Source: a virus
Length of the DNA stretch: 64,000 nucleotides
Reading direction: 5' to 3' (one strand)
Virus record (IMG/VR): IMGVR_UViG_3300008267_000022
Coordinates: 19,704 to 83,703 of that record
The stretch's first letter is position 1. Each line of letters begins with the position of its first letter. The notes below the pieces were generated by a model. It made no database searches. It was given only the letters and a program-made list of their open reading frames with translations, and was not told the DNA's origin. Below are positions 7,379 through 13,466 of this stretch, one piece after another. A program made the translations under genes and the position numbers.

Positions 7379-8085
7379 AACCATTTTATTTCATTTGTAT
7401 GTTTATCCCATTCAATATTTAGTGGTAAATTAGTATACACATATTGTTCATTTAAAACAGATGCGTTTATAAAATGAGTATGCCCATTAAAATAATAACC
7501 AGCACTACCATGAATGTGTCCAAATACATGTATTTTGGGCTTAGATTGATCTACTCGAGCACGTAACATTTCACATCCAACTCGTATATTCTGTCCTCCG
7601 GGTATATCTAAATAACCATAAGGTGGCCCATGCGTAATTAATACATCTGTGTTATCAGGTATAGCATCCCATTTTGCTTTCATTTCCTCTCCATTTCGAG
7701 GTAAATTGAATGCCCAATTATAAAATTCAGGTTGCCAAGGGGAGCCATAAATGCGAATATTATCTTCAGGAAAATCTCCGTTATGTCCATCATAATAATC
7801 AACCCAAGATTCATCTTGTAGATAATCTATTGTAGGGTAATTGGGTAATATATTTTCAACCCAATGTGGGATATTTTCAAATACACGGTCGTGGTTTCCA
7901 GCAATGAATATTTTGTCTGTGTAGTTGTCTATTTTATCAAACCATTCTAAAAAATCTATTGCTTCTTGAAAATCGTACCCTCCATTCATAAAGTCACCAG
8001 CATGAATTAATATATCTCCGCCTGGTAAGTCTTTATTTAGTAGGTTATGTTTGCTATGGGTATCTGATATGAGTGTAATTTTCAT
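7375..8085 (-). CDS. Calcineurin-like metallophosphoesterase, 236 aa
   Basis: Dimetal phosphoesterase of the calcineurin superfamily. All core motifs are visible in order: DTHSKH near the N-terminus (D-x-H), GDFMNGG (GD), GNHDR (GNHD), THGPP (H) and GHIHGSAG (GHxH). Length matches stand-alone phosphoesterases, which hydrolyse phosphodiesters or nucleotides; the substrate cannot be read from sequence. The start at 8085 (MKITLISDT) is preferred to the ATG three codons earlier because the family begins at this strand. Overlaps the following 62-aa gene by ATGA. Confidence 0.9.
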   Translation of the reverse strand: MKITLISDTHSKHNLLNKDLPGGDILIHAGDFMNGGYDFQEAIDFLEWFDKIDNYTDKIFIAGNHDRVFENIPHWVENILPNYPTIDYLQDESWVDYYDGHNGDFPEDNIRIYGSPWQPEFYNWAFNLPRNGEEMKAKWDAIPDNTDVLITHGPPYGYLDIPGGQNIRVGCEMLRARVDQSKPKIHVFGHIHGSAGYYFNGHTHFINASVLNEQYVYTNLPLNIEWDKHTNEIKWL

Positions 8086-8086
8086 T

Positions 8087-8167
8087 TTAAGCAAATATTA
8101 TGGCTATTGTTATTACGGTAACAAACCAAAGTGTTACAATAATAAAAGGAATATTTTTTTTAATCAT
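8087..8167 (-). CDS. 26-aa single-helix membrane peptide
   Basis: Reads MIKKNIPFIIVTLWFVTVIT then IAIIFA, a basic start followed by one hydrophobic helix. Preceded by TTAAGGTCATG, a variant of the recurrent leader, and by a good class I promoter at 8185-8214. It is therefore the first gene of the transcript that continues into the metallophosphoesterase. Confidence 0.65.
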   Translation of the reverse strand: MIKKNIPFIIVTLWFVTVITIAIIFA

Positions 8168-8184
8168 GACCTTAATTTTCTTTA

Positions 8185-8214
8185 AATATAAAAAAGAAAT
8201 TTCAACAGACCAAG
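8185..8214 (-). promoter_or_regulatory. Class I promoter, CTTGG-N19-TATATT
   Basis: Minus-strand TTGG (-33-like), then 19 bases, then TATATTTA (-7-like), which fits the known Bacteroidota housekeeping sigma consensus (TTTG, about 19 bp, TAnnTTTG). It lies upstream of the 26-aa peptide gene. Confidence 0.65.
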
Positions 8215-8224
8215 TTTTTTTAAA

Positions 8225-8242
8225 AACGTAAGAGTTTTTGAC
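8225..8242. repeat. Left arm of an imperfect inverted repeat
   Basis: AACGTAAGAGTTTTTGAC on the plus strand is matched in inverted orientation at 8691-8709 with one substitution and one inserted base. The two arms flank the 138-aa gene and its immediate borders. Confidence 0.75.
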
Positions 8243-8255
8243 GAGTTATTTAATA

Positions 8256-8672
8256 TTATCCTTTTAAAATTTCCTTTTTCTCATTAACTTTCTTCATATC
8301 GAAGTAAGTGTCTATAAGTTTATCAATTCGAGAGTCTGTGTATCGTCTCCCTTCGCTTGATTCATGTCCAACTGCGCGGTGTAACTCATCAACAGCTTGA
8401 TCAGTCTCCCTTCGTGTTGCGTCAATTTGATTCATTAAGGTTTTTTCAACCATTGTTGTGTCGCGACTTGTATTGTCAAATTGTTGCCAAATTTCGCGAT
8501 TTGTATTCTCGAGTTCTCGTCTTAAATCACTTTCAATAGCAGCACAAAGCTGTTGAAGTAATTCTATTTTTCTTGTTAAAAAATTAATCTTAACTAAACC
8601 TACAACAATAACAGTTAATATAATTACTGCTACAATCGTAAGCATACCTAAAATAAATGATGTTATTTCCAT
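8256..8672 (-). CDS. N-terminally anchored coiled-coil protein, 138 aa
   Basis: One N-terminal transmembrane segment (about residues 5-28, FILGMLTIVAVIILTVIVVGL) is followed by a long charged helix with heptad-like spacing, including many Arg/Glu pairs. Topology resembles inner-membrane spanin components or phage membrane-organising proteins, but no partner outer-membrane lipoprotein is adjacent. Flanked by an 18-19 bp inverted repeat. G+C and Arg content look slightly higher than in the neighbours. Confidence 0.75.
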   Translation of the reverse strand: MEITSFILGMLTIVAVIILTVIVVGLVKINFLTRKIELLQQLCAAIESDLRRELENTNREIWQQFDNTSRDTTMVEKTLMNQIDATRRETDQAVDELHRAVGHESSEGRRYTDSRIDKLIDTYFDMKKVNEKKEILKG

Positions 8673-8690
8673 AATTTCTAATTTTTATAT

Positions 8691-8709
8691 GTCAAAGAAC
8701 TCTTACGTT
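8691..8709. repeat. Right arm of an imperfect inverted repeat
   Basis: GTCAAAGAACTCTTACGTT on the plus strand is the near-exact inverse of 8225-8242. In the transcript of the intervening gene the two arms could pair as a long stem enclosing the message. Confidence 0.75.
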
Positions 8710-8719
8710 GTCCCCAAAA

Positions 8720-8768
8720 TAAAAAACCCCTAGTAGTTTTCCAAGCGTCCTTGGCACTTGCTAGGGGG
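8720..8768 (-). terminator. Terminator of the tRNA/structured-RNA operon
   Basis: Minus-strand CCCCTAG (8761-8767) pairs with CTAGGGG (8727-8733), enclosing an inner hairpin CCAAG-GACG-CTTGG and followed by TTTTTT. It is the only strong terminator after the RNA cluster and defines its 3' end. Confidence 0.85.
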
Positions 8769-9050
8769 TGATAATGGTTATATGGTTGAGTAAGTATGTC
8801 TGGCCGGACAGGTATTACAGCAATCCAATTTCCCAATATCGAAAAGACCATCCAAGTGAGCAGATCTAACGGGATGCCCGATGGTACTGGGCCTATGGTT
8901 ATCTCACCACAGGGGGGTATTCTTGAGCAACAGTATCACTCAAGGGTTCCAACATTCACATGTTGGTGGGGTAAAAGACCTACCCTGGTACGCTCGATCG
9001 TGGTCACCACAGTCCAGAAGCGTGGTAGGTACTGTTTGCTTTTATAAATA
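8727..9050 (-). ncRNA. Candidate large structured noncoding RNA (about 320 nt)
   Basis: No convincing minus-strand ORF spans this stretch, and it is clearly more GC-rich than its surroundings. Minus-strand sequence folds into many stems: a nested hairpin (ACCTACC/GGTAGGT at 8978-9030 enclosing ACGCT/AGCGT and GTGG-TGA-CCAC), a perfect CCAACAT-GTGA-ATGTTGG stem with a GNRA loop (8949-8966), CTTGAG/CTCAAG (about 8921-8943), GTGAG/CTCAC (8856-8907) enclosing GCCC/GGGC, and TGTC/GACA (8797-8810). It ends in the terminator. I see no tmRNA, RNase P, SRP or group I core signatures. Large phage RNAs near tRNAs such as GOLLD or ROOL are possible relatives. Confidence 0.6.
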
Positions 9051-9052
9051 TG

Positions 9053-9126
9053 TGGTCCCTCCTGGGTTCGAACCAGAGACCTACTGATTATGAGTCAGTT
9101 GCTCTAACCTGCTGAGCTAAGGGACC
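9053..9126 (-). tRNA. tRNA with CAT anticodon (Met or lysidine-type Ile)
   Basis: A canonical 74-nt cloverleaf without encoded CCA. The acceptor GGTCCCT pairs with AGGGACC, the D-arm carries AGCTCAGCAGGTTAGAGC, the anticodon loop is CTCATAA, and the T-arm is TCTGG-TTCGAAC-CCAGG. Discriminator is A. Initiator, elongator Met or Ile2 identity cannot be settled from the anticodon alone. Confidence 0.92.
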
Positions 9127-9243
9127 ATTATAGGTGGCGAATAATTTGCGGTTATTCATTTCTACTTTTGAATATGCTGATTAAGTCAACTTCACAGCAG
9201 GAATTTCATTTTCGTCTAACTACCACCCTTTGTAGTTTTTGTG
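9127..9243 (-). other. Spacer in the RNA operon with hairpins
   Basis: 117 bases between two tRNA-like elements without a plausible gene. Minus-strand hairpins include GAATAA-CCGCAAA-TTATTC and CTAC-AAAGGGTG-GTAG, and a possible long-range GGTGG/CCACC pairing. It may be part of a larger folded transcript. Confidence 0.4.
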
Positions 9244-9306
9244 TGGTCAAGGGGGGACTCGAACCCCCTGCTGAGTATAGTGCATTTACCCTTATGCAAC
9301 ATGACC
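9244..9306 (-). pseudogene. Truncated tRNA-like element (63 nt)
   Basis: Paired acceptor arms (GGTCATG with CTTGACC, one mismatch), a D-arm (GCAT-AAGGGTAA-ATGC) and a perfect T-arm (GGGGG-TTCGAGT-CCCCC) are present. The anticodon arm shows only its 5' side, CTATA followed by CTCA. About 11 nt that should complete the loop and pair back are missing. It is best read as a decayed CAT-type tRNA with an internal deletion, though a functional minimal tRNA-like RNA cannot be excluded. Confidence 0.6.
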
Positions 9307-9475
9307 ATTGTAGTGGAGATTTGTAACCAACGCAGGATCACCCCTGTGCTTCGTTTCATTTGTCTTCGGCACTCCACTGTTGCAAGTACTTCTTTTTTAT
9401 CTTGCGCCACCATTCATGCACTATCCTATATGCTAATGGTTGTTACTGTACTATAGGATGTCAAGTAACTGCTGT
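9307..9475 (-). other. Structured spacer in the RNA operon
   Basis: 169 bases of noncoding-looking sequence. A 67-nt piece (9312-9379) is closed by AGTGGAG/CTCCACT with inner arms GTGC/GCAC and AGG/CCT, giving a tRNA-like outline but no T-loop. A further CCTATA/TATAGG stem lies at about 9421-9457. An open frame across it looks accidental. Confidence 0.4.
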
Positions 9476-9546
9476 TGCGGGGGCCAGACTCGAACTGACG
9501 ATCTCGGCTTATGAGACCGAGCGGATAACCATCTTCCACACCCCGC
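9476..9546 (-). tRNA. tRNA with CAT anticodon, second copy
   Basis: Canonical 71-nt tRNA. The acceptor GCGGGGT/CCCCCGC has one mismatch at the base, the anticodon stem TCGGT/GCCGA presents loop CTCATAA, and the T-arm is GTCAG-TTCGAGT-CTGGC. Two CAT tRNAs with different bodies suggest different identities, for example Met and Ile2. Confidence 0.88.
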
Positions 9547-9553
9547 AATATTG

Positions 9554-9704
9554 TAGCTCTAGTAGGAATCGAACCCACCTTGTAAATTACTTGTCAAATG
9601 CCTCACCATTTTGCTCCGATACTAGTATTAAGGAGTCGTAAGCCAAATAACCATCATTCACCCACTCGCAGCTGCTAGGAGCGACCCACGCTTGCTATAG
9701 AGCC
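9554..9704 (-). tRNA. Oversized tRNA-like element (151 nt), possibly a pseudogene
   Basis: Ends pair as a perfect 7-bp acceptor (GGCTCTA with TAGAGCT, then discriminator A), and the T-arm GTGGG-TTCGATT-CCTAC is intact. The interior is about twice normal length and contains hairpins AGCG-TGGGT-CGCT and CTCC/GGAG enclosing ATACTAGTAT, with no identifiable anticodon. Either a tRNA carrying an insertion of about 75 nt, a fusion of two decayed tRNAs, or a tRNA-like domain of a larger RNA. Confidence 0.5.
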
Positions 9705-9769
9705 ATATTTAGATTTTTAAAACCCATCCCTCGTTTGGGGTAAGGAAACTCCACCTAATGTTTTTTGCG

Positions 9770-9913
9770 TAGTCAGGACAGGATTCGAACCTGCAAACCT
9801 ACCTGTTGCCTCGGTTTTAATTAGCTTGGGTCTTTAACAACACATACCCATAACTAAGTGTCTAATTCAAAAAATCGAAACATTTTGAATCTTACCAATT
9901 CCACCACCTGACT
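9770..9913 (-). tRNA. Oversized tRNA-Leu-like element (144 nt)
   Basis: Acceptor AGTCAGG/CCTGACT and a T-arm with TTCGAAT are paired, and the D-arm starts TGGTGGAATTGGTA as in tRNA-Leu. Inside the D-loop sits a hairpin (ATTCAAAA/TTTTGAAT), after which the Leu-like AGACAC resumes. The anticodon arm is extended (TGGGT/ACCCA, plus TTAG/CTAA) with a 14-nt loop containing GTTAAAG, so UAA is the only plausible anticodon. Total length exceeds a normal tRNA-Leu by about 60 nt. Confidence 0.5.
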
Positions 9914-9925
9914 AACCTTTAAAAA

Positions 9926-10123
9926 TTAATACTCAGGCTCTTTAAATAGCTTAACCAATCTAAAACTCCAGCTATCAGGAAAATCTGCTAGTCTAGAGGT
10001 TGTTGGTGCTAATTTAGTAGCCTCTCTCCTTGTTTTAGCCTCTACAAACCTGTAGGGGGCATGGTATCCATTTCGATGGACCCACTCCACTCTCCAAAGT
10101 GGATATTGCGCTTGCGCTTTCAT
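9926..10123 (-). CDS. Small protein encoded inside the tRNA operon, 65 aa
   Basis: Reads as a compact protein (WRVEWVHRNGYHAPYRFVEA then TRREATKLAP, ending KLFKEPEY) with sensible composition, in sense with the tRNAs. The pattern of a short beta-strand, FVEAKTRREA helix and closing strand is typical of small phage proteins, but I recognise no family. It has a higher G+C content than most genes here. Confidence 0.6.
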   Translation of the reverse strand: MKAQAQYPLWRVEWVHRNGYHAPYRFVEAKTRREATKLAPTTSRLADFPDSWSFRLVKLFKEPEY

Positions 10124-10182
10124 ATTGATAAATCAATATGTCAGCCTGGAGATTTGTTTTTACACATTTGTTTTAATTTTAG

Positions 10183-10266
10183 TACTCGGGGAGGGACTCG
10201 AACCCTCACAGCCATCTAGCCAACAGATCTTAAGTCTGTCGTGTCTACCAGTTCCACCACCCAAGC
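10183..10266 (-). tRNA. tRNA-Leu(UAA)
   Basis: Complete 84-nt class II tRNA. The acceptor GCTTGGG pairs with CCCGAGT (discriminator A), the D-arm is GTGGAACTGGTAGACAC, the anticodon arm ACAGA-CTTAAGA-TCTGT gives UAA, a long variable arm follows, and the T-arm is GAGGG-TTCGAGT-CCCTC. CCA is not encoded. Confidence 0.95.
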
Positions 10267-10326
10267 AACTGCAGGACCCGCTCCCTGCTCTGAGTTTGTA
10301 CTTCACTCTATTAAGCGTTTGTAGGT

Positions 10327-10416
10327 TTAGTATTTTCTTTTTTTAGTAGTGGATTTTAGCCATTGGAACCATTCTTTAAATTGGTCTACTCTTTGTTTAG
10401 CGGTATTTTTACTCAT
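10327..10416 (-). CDS. 29-aa basic peptide at the head of the tRNA operon
   Basis: Reads MSKNTAKQRVDQFKEWFQWL and then a basic tail, an amphipathic helix-like peptide. It is the first frame after two tandem promoter boxes and may be a leader peptide or a small protein. Support is position and intact frame only. Confidence 0.5.
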   Translation of the reverse strand: MSKNTAKQRVDQFKEWFQWLKSTTKKRKY

Positions 10417-10431
10417 TATTTTTTTTATTTT

Positions 10432-10460
10432 AATATACAAACTTTATTTTAATATACAAA
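10432..10460 (-). promoter_or_regulatory. Duplicated promoter of the tRNA/RNA operon
   Basis: Two consecutive minus-strand copies of the 19-bp unit TATATTAAAATAAAGTTTG create TTTG-N19-TATATT for the downstream box and a second TTTGTATATT box. The boxes are at 10432-10437 and 10451-10456. It drives the 29-aa peptide, tRNAs and structured RNA. Confidence 0.65.
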
Positions 10461-10463
10461 CTT

Positions 10464-11114
10464 TTATTTACCTAAAGCAAATAATTCTTTATAATTTTCT
10501 TCACCTATTGCATTTAATATTTGACGTAAAAATTCACGTTTATCTTTAAATGATCCTTTTCTGTATTGAGTAATTAATTCAACAACTTCTTTTTCTTTAT
10601 CTCTATTTAATGAAGTTTTATAATCCATAACGTCCATAAAACTCATATAATAATATCCTCCTACTGGTGTTGCGCTTTGTAGGATTTCATTAGTTGGTCT
10701 AACCTGCACATCAGCATATGCTCCTCCAGCTTTTGATGGGTCCCATACAGTAAATGCTTCTATTGAACCATCTGATGTTGGTCTATAGATTCCGCCTGCT
10801 TTTAATTCTTTATCAAGGCCAGCATCAGCCCAAAGAATTTCATTAGGGATTACTATATCTAAATCCCCAATACCTCCAGATAGTCCAAAAGCATCTCTTA
10901 ACTCAGGGTAAAGGTATAAACGAGCAGATCCTGCTATGAAATATTTTTTTTCAGAAGGTTTAATATTGAACTTATCAAAAATTAAAGTATTAGCTTCTTG
11001 TAATAAACTAGCCAAATCAGAGCTTACAGCTTCATCTAATTGGAAGTCTTTTTCAAATTCATTCCAGAATTCCTTTAAAAATACTTCTTTTAAATATATT
11101 TCAGTTAACCTCAT
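10464..11114 (-). CDS. Putative nucleotidyltransferase-fold protein, 216 aa
   Basis: The motif FIAGSARLYLYPEL followed by GIGDLDIVIP fits the G-S ... D-x-D signature of the polymerase beta-like nucleotidyltransferase fold, where the two Asp bind metal. A later acidic strand (YADVQVRP) could supply the third carboxylate. N-terminal and C-terminal regions are helical. Substrate unknown; the position beside the tRNA operon is suggestive of tRNA-end work but that is speculation. It is too short for a full CCA-adding enzyme. Confidence 0.6.
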   Translation of the reverse strand: MRLTEIYLKEVFLKEFWNEFEKDFQLDEAVSSDLASLLQEANTLIFDKFNIKPSEKKYFIAGSARLYLYPELRDAFGLSGGIGDLDIVIPNEILWADAGLDKELKAGGIYRPTSDGSIEAFTVWDPSKAGGAYADVQVRPTNEILQSATPVGGYYYMSFMDVMDYKTSLNRDKEKEVVELITQYRKGSFKDKREFLRQILNAIGEENYKELFALGK

Positions 11115-11409
11115 GTCTTTTTAATCTTGTTAAAGCTCTTTTACAATAAATATTTTCCATTGTAAGATGTTTAAATGAAAAAAACATACTTAATGGACTT
11201 GGCCCTTTTAAAAATAAAAAATTATATGCTGACCACTCAGATGTAACGAAGTATTTATCTTTTACTATATCAAGTAGAAGTAAAGGATTTTCATCTACGC
11301 ACATCCAATCATAAATATGACATGTTCTGCTAACTTGTTTGATAAATAAGTGTACTTGAGCAATTCTTGTGAGAATTATTACTAGTATAAAAATTGATAC
11401 AATTACCAT
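11101..11409 (-). CDS. Hypothetical membrane-anchored protein, 102 aa
   Basis: One N-terminal transmembrane helix (MVIVSIFILVIILTRIAQVH) then a soluble part containing several Cys and Trp residues. The start is supported by the AAATAAAGGTTATG leader and by a class I promoter at 11428-11457. Overlaps the start of the downstream gene. Confidence 0.75.
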   Translation of the reverse strand: MVIVSIFILVIILTRIAQVHLFIKQVSRTCHIYDWMCVDENPLLLLDIVKDKYFVTSEWSAYNFLFLKGPSPLSMFFSFKHLTMENIYCKRALTRLKRHEVN

Positions 11410-11427
11410 AACCTTTATTTTATTTTA

Positions 11428-11457
11428 AAAATACAAATACAATTTTTAGCTTCCAAA
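11428..11457 (-). promoter_or_regulatory. Class I promoter, TTTGG-N19-TATTTT
   Basis: Minus-strand TTTGG, exactly 19 bases, then TATTTTTA, upstream of the 102-aa gene. One of about ten sites with the same spacing in this window. Confidence 0.65.
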
Positions 11458-11763
11458 TTACTTTGATTTCTCTTTTAAAAATCCAATTGCTTTAACTATC
11501 TCAGCACATTTTTCATATAATTCATTTTCTTCATAAATTGGTAGATTTTGTTCCAAAGTGTGAACAAATTCTTTACGATCAATAGTTACATCATAAATGG
11601 TTTGTTCTTGTTCTACTAGAACAGATAAAGCATGTAAATGCCTTTTTCTACCATTTAGATTTTTTAGTATTGTTTCTACTAATGCTTTTGAAATCCTTAA
11701 ATCTCTACCAGCAACCAATTGCTCAAATTCATCACTATCAAATACGTTTATCTCAGTTGCCAT
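11458..11763 (-). CDS. Hypothetical protein, 101 aa
   Basis: Unrecognised helical protein. The sequence is charged throughout with regular heptad-like Leu/Ile spacing, so probably a small helical bundle. It starts 1 base before the end of the upstream 51-aa gene. Confidence 0.75.
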   Translation of the reverse strand: MATEINVFDSDEFEQLVAGRDLRISKALVETILKNLNGRKRHLHALSVLVEQEQTIYDVTIDRKEFVHTLEQNLPIYEENELYEKCAEIVKAIGFLKEKSK

Positions 11764-11764
11764 A

Positions 11765-11920
11765 TCAAAATAAATTTAAAAAATCAGTATTAATAGATTT
11801 CCCCTTTAATTTACTAAGCTTTTCATCATTTTCCAAGATCTTAGAAGCAAGCTTTTCGAGATGTTTTTCTTTTTGCTTGTCGTAGTCTCTGACTACTTTG
11901 TTATGTTTTTTCTTTTTCAT
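11765..11920 (-). CDS. Lysine-rich small protein, 51 aa
   Basis: Begins MKKKKHNKVVRDYDKQKEKH and ends TDFLNLF; about one quarter Lys. A single charged helix is predicted. Tail TDFLNLF might be a short binding motif. Placed tightly between two genes of the same strand, which is the main support. Confidence 0.65.
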   Translation of the reverse strand: MKKKKHNKVVRDYDKQKEKHLEKLASKILENDEKLSKLKGKSINTDFLNLF

Positions 11921-11934
11921 CTCATCTATACATA

Positions 11935-12588
11935 TTATTTTTTTCTTGAGACTAAAGAGTAAGGGTCATCATCTACTTTTTTATCCCATAACCCTACCTC
12001 TTCTAAATGCTTCTTTTGATAATCATCCAATTGAAAATCAATCATTTCAGTCGTTTTATAAACTGTTTGATGACCTTCTAATGACTCCATATCACGTTCA
12101 GTAAACACGTTTCCTAAACGTAAAAAATAACAGTTATAACAAGATAATTGACAATTACCATCTTGGTAATTATTTCGATGCCCATCTTTAAAAAACATTA
12201 TTAATGGGATTTTTCCATCTATTTCTCTTTTTTCACTAAAACCACACCAATAACACTCTTCAATCATGTAACCGGCCTCAATTAACTTAAATTTAAGCTT
12301 TTCAGGGGTAAATGAAGAAGTATCAGCTCTACCATTTACAACATCTTCAATTGCTGGTAGTTTTTTTCCAAATGGGGAATGACTCATAAATTTAGGTATT
12401 CCTTTCCCACATTGGTTTTTATGTAAATCAAATAAAGACAAGCCTGTTTCCTCATCTTTATAAGCCTTCATAAATGGTTTTAGATGTTGGTAAGAGCAAT
12501 TTAAGTAGCGAGCAGCTGCTTTAACCGAGCGAGTTTGTTTCATTGCTCGTAAGCAATCCTCTTTTGATATCGGTTTTGGTTTAGCCAT
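11935..12588 (-). CDS. HTH plus HNH-like/zinc protein, 217 aa
   Basis: The N-terminal 45 residues (SKEDCLRAMKQTRSVKAAARYLNCSYQHLK) form a helix-turn-helix of the kind found in homing and recombination proteins. Downstream are two Cys pairs (CYWCGF near residue 118 and CQLSCYNC near 150) with DGHRNNY between them, a layout like a zinc-stabilised HNH fold, though the canonical catalytic HNH residues are not obvious. Could be an HNH endonuclease derivative or a DNA-binding regulator. Confidence 0.6.
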   Translation of the reverse strand: MAKPKPISKEDCLRAMKQTRSVKAAARYLNCSYQHLKPFMKAYKDEETGLSLFDLHKNQCGKGIPKFMSHSPFGKKLPAIEDVVNGRADTSSFTPEKLKFKLIEAGYMIEECYWCGFSEKREIDGKIPLIMFFKDGHRNNYQDGNCQLSCYNCYFLRLGNVFTERDMESLEGHQTVYKTTEMIDFQLDDYQKKHLEEVGLWDKKVDDDPYSLVSRKK

Positions 12589-12589
12589 A

Positions 12590-12931
12590 TTATAAATCTT
12601 CTAATCCATCCATTAACGTTGCATCCCAATCACTAAGATCATCATCCTCATCATCGTTTTTTTCTTCTTCAATATCATTACCCTCTTCTATTCGACTTTC
12701 TTTCTCTGGGTCTTCTAAGTATGCTTTTTTTATTTCAACCTCCTTATGCTCTCCGGGCTCAAAAATTATCATGTCATTCCATGTATGATCTTTTTCACCA
12801 AATGTTACAGGCATACCTTTTTTAATTCCTACAGTTGAGCAATTAACACAAGTTAATGTTTGGGGTAAAGCTTTTATTCTCAATGGATTTATTACTTCAT
12901 TGCATTTAATACATATTTTATCTTCCATCAT
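12590..12931 (-). CDS. DksA/TraR-type zinc-finger protein, 113 aa
   Basis: N-terminal CIKCNEVINPLRIKALPQTLTC-V-NC spans two Cys pairs with the I-x(3)-R-x(2)-A-x-P spacing of DksA/TraR C4 zinc fingers. The usual long coiled coil with the acidic tip is absent; instead the C-terminus is extremely acidic (EEEKNDDEDDDL). It may bind RNA polymerase, as DksA does, or act as a DNA mimic; neither is shown. Confidence 0.65.
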   Translation of the reverse strand: MMEDKICIKCNEVINPLRIKALPQTLTCVNCSTVGIKKGMPVTFGEKDHTWNDMIIFEPGEHKEVEIKKAYLEDPEKESRIEEGNDIEEEKNDDEDDDLSDWDATLMDGLEDL

Positions 12932-13310
12932 ATCTTTTTATAAATTTATATAGTTGGGTTGGAGTTTTAATAATATGTTTTATATTATTTTCATCTACTA
13001 AAGGATAGATATCTCCGTCTGGGGTTATGCTGTCAAATACCCACCAAAGAATAATTGAGGTTTTCAATTGTCCATAATGTTTCATCATTAGCATTTCAAT
13101 AGACTGGTAAAATGGGTTATCATGTTTTTCAGTATGTATTCCTACTGTTTTTAATACTGCACCGGCGGCTTCAATTTGGCATAAATTATCTATCAATGCC
13201 ATGAAGAATGCTTCATCTTTTTTTTGGGCTGATTTTGGGTTTTCTTCTATTTTAGAATTAGATCCAATAAGCTCATTTAATTTTTTAAATTTATTTTCTT
13301 GTTCGCTCAT
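12918..13310 (-). CDS. Hypothetical protein, 130 aa
   Basis: Unrecognised. Lysine- and asparagine-rich N-terminus, then a helical core containing IILWWVFDSITPDGDIYPLV. Overlaps both neighbours by 14-20 bases, in one operon with the zinc-finger gene. Confidence 0.75.
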   Translation of the reverse strand: MSEQENKFKKLNELIGSNSKIEENPKSAQKKDEAFFMALIDNLCQIEAAGAVLKTVGIHTEKHDNPFYQSIEMLMMKHYGQLKTSIILWWVFDSITPDGDIYPLVDENNIKHIIKTPTQLYKFIKRYDGR

Positions 13311-13464
13311 ATTCTTCTACTTTAAATACTTTTAAGAAGTCATCTTTAGACATCTCTTTAATATGGGATGCTAATAAAATAGCATCTTCTAAATTGATTG
13401 CTTCAAGTTTACCTTGTGGTTCTTTTGTTGAATCAAATTTGTTATAGTATATATATCTTTTCAT
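13291..13464 (-). CDS. Hypothetical protein, 57 aa
   Basis: Begins MKRYIYYNKFDSTKEPQGKL and ends EEYERTRK, with good coding composition. It fills the gap between the dehydrogenase gene and the 130-aa gene, starting 2 bases after the former's stop and overlapping the latter's start. Confidence 0.65.
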   Translation of the reverse strand: MKRYIYYNKFDSTKEPQGKLEAINLEDAILLASHIKEMSKDDFLKVFKVEEYERTRK

Positions 13465-13466
13465 AA

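Noticed and set aside
8727-9050. tmRNA, RNase P RNA, SRP RNA or a group II domain V
   Set aside because: None of their characteristic conserved strings could be found on either strand.
9216-9413. Open frame of 65 codons on the minus strand within the tRNA cluster
   Set aside because: It runs through the truncated tRNA and structured spacer, with odd composition and no start context; judged accidental.
9770-9913. Group I intron in the oversized tRNA-Leu-like gene
   Set aside because: The extra sequence is about 60 nt, far below a group I intron, and conserved core elements are absent.
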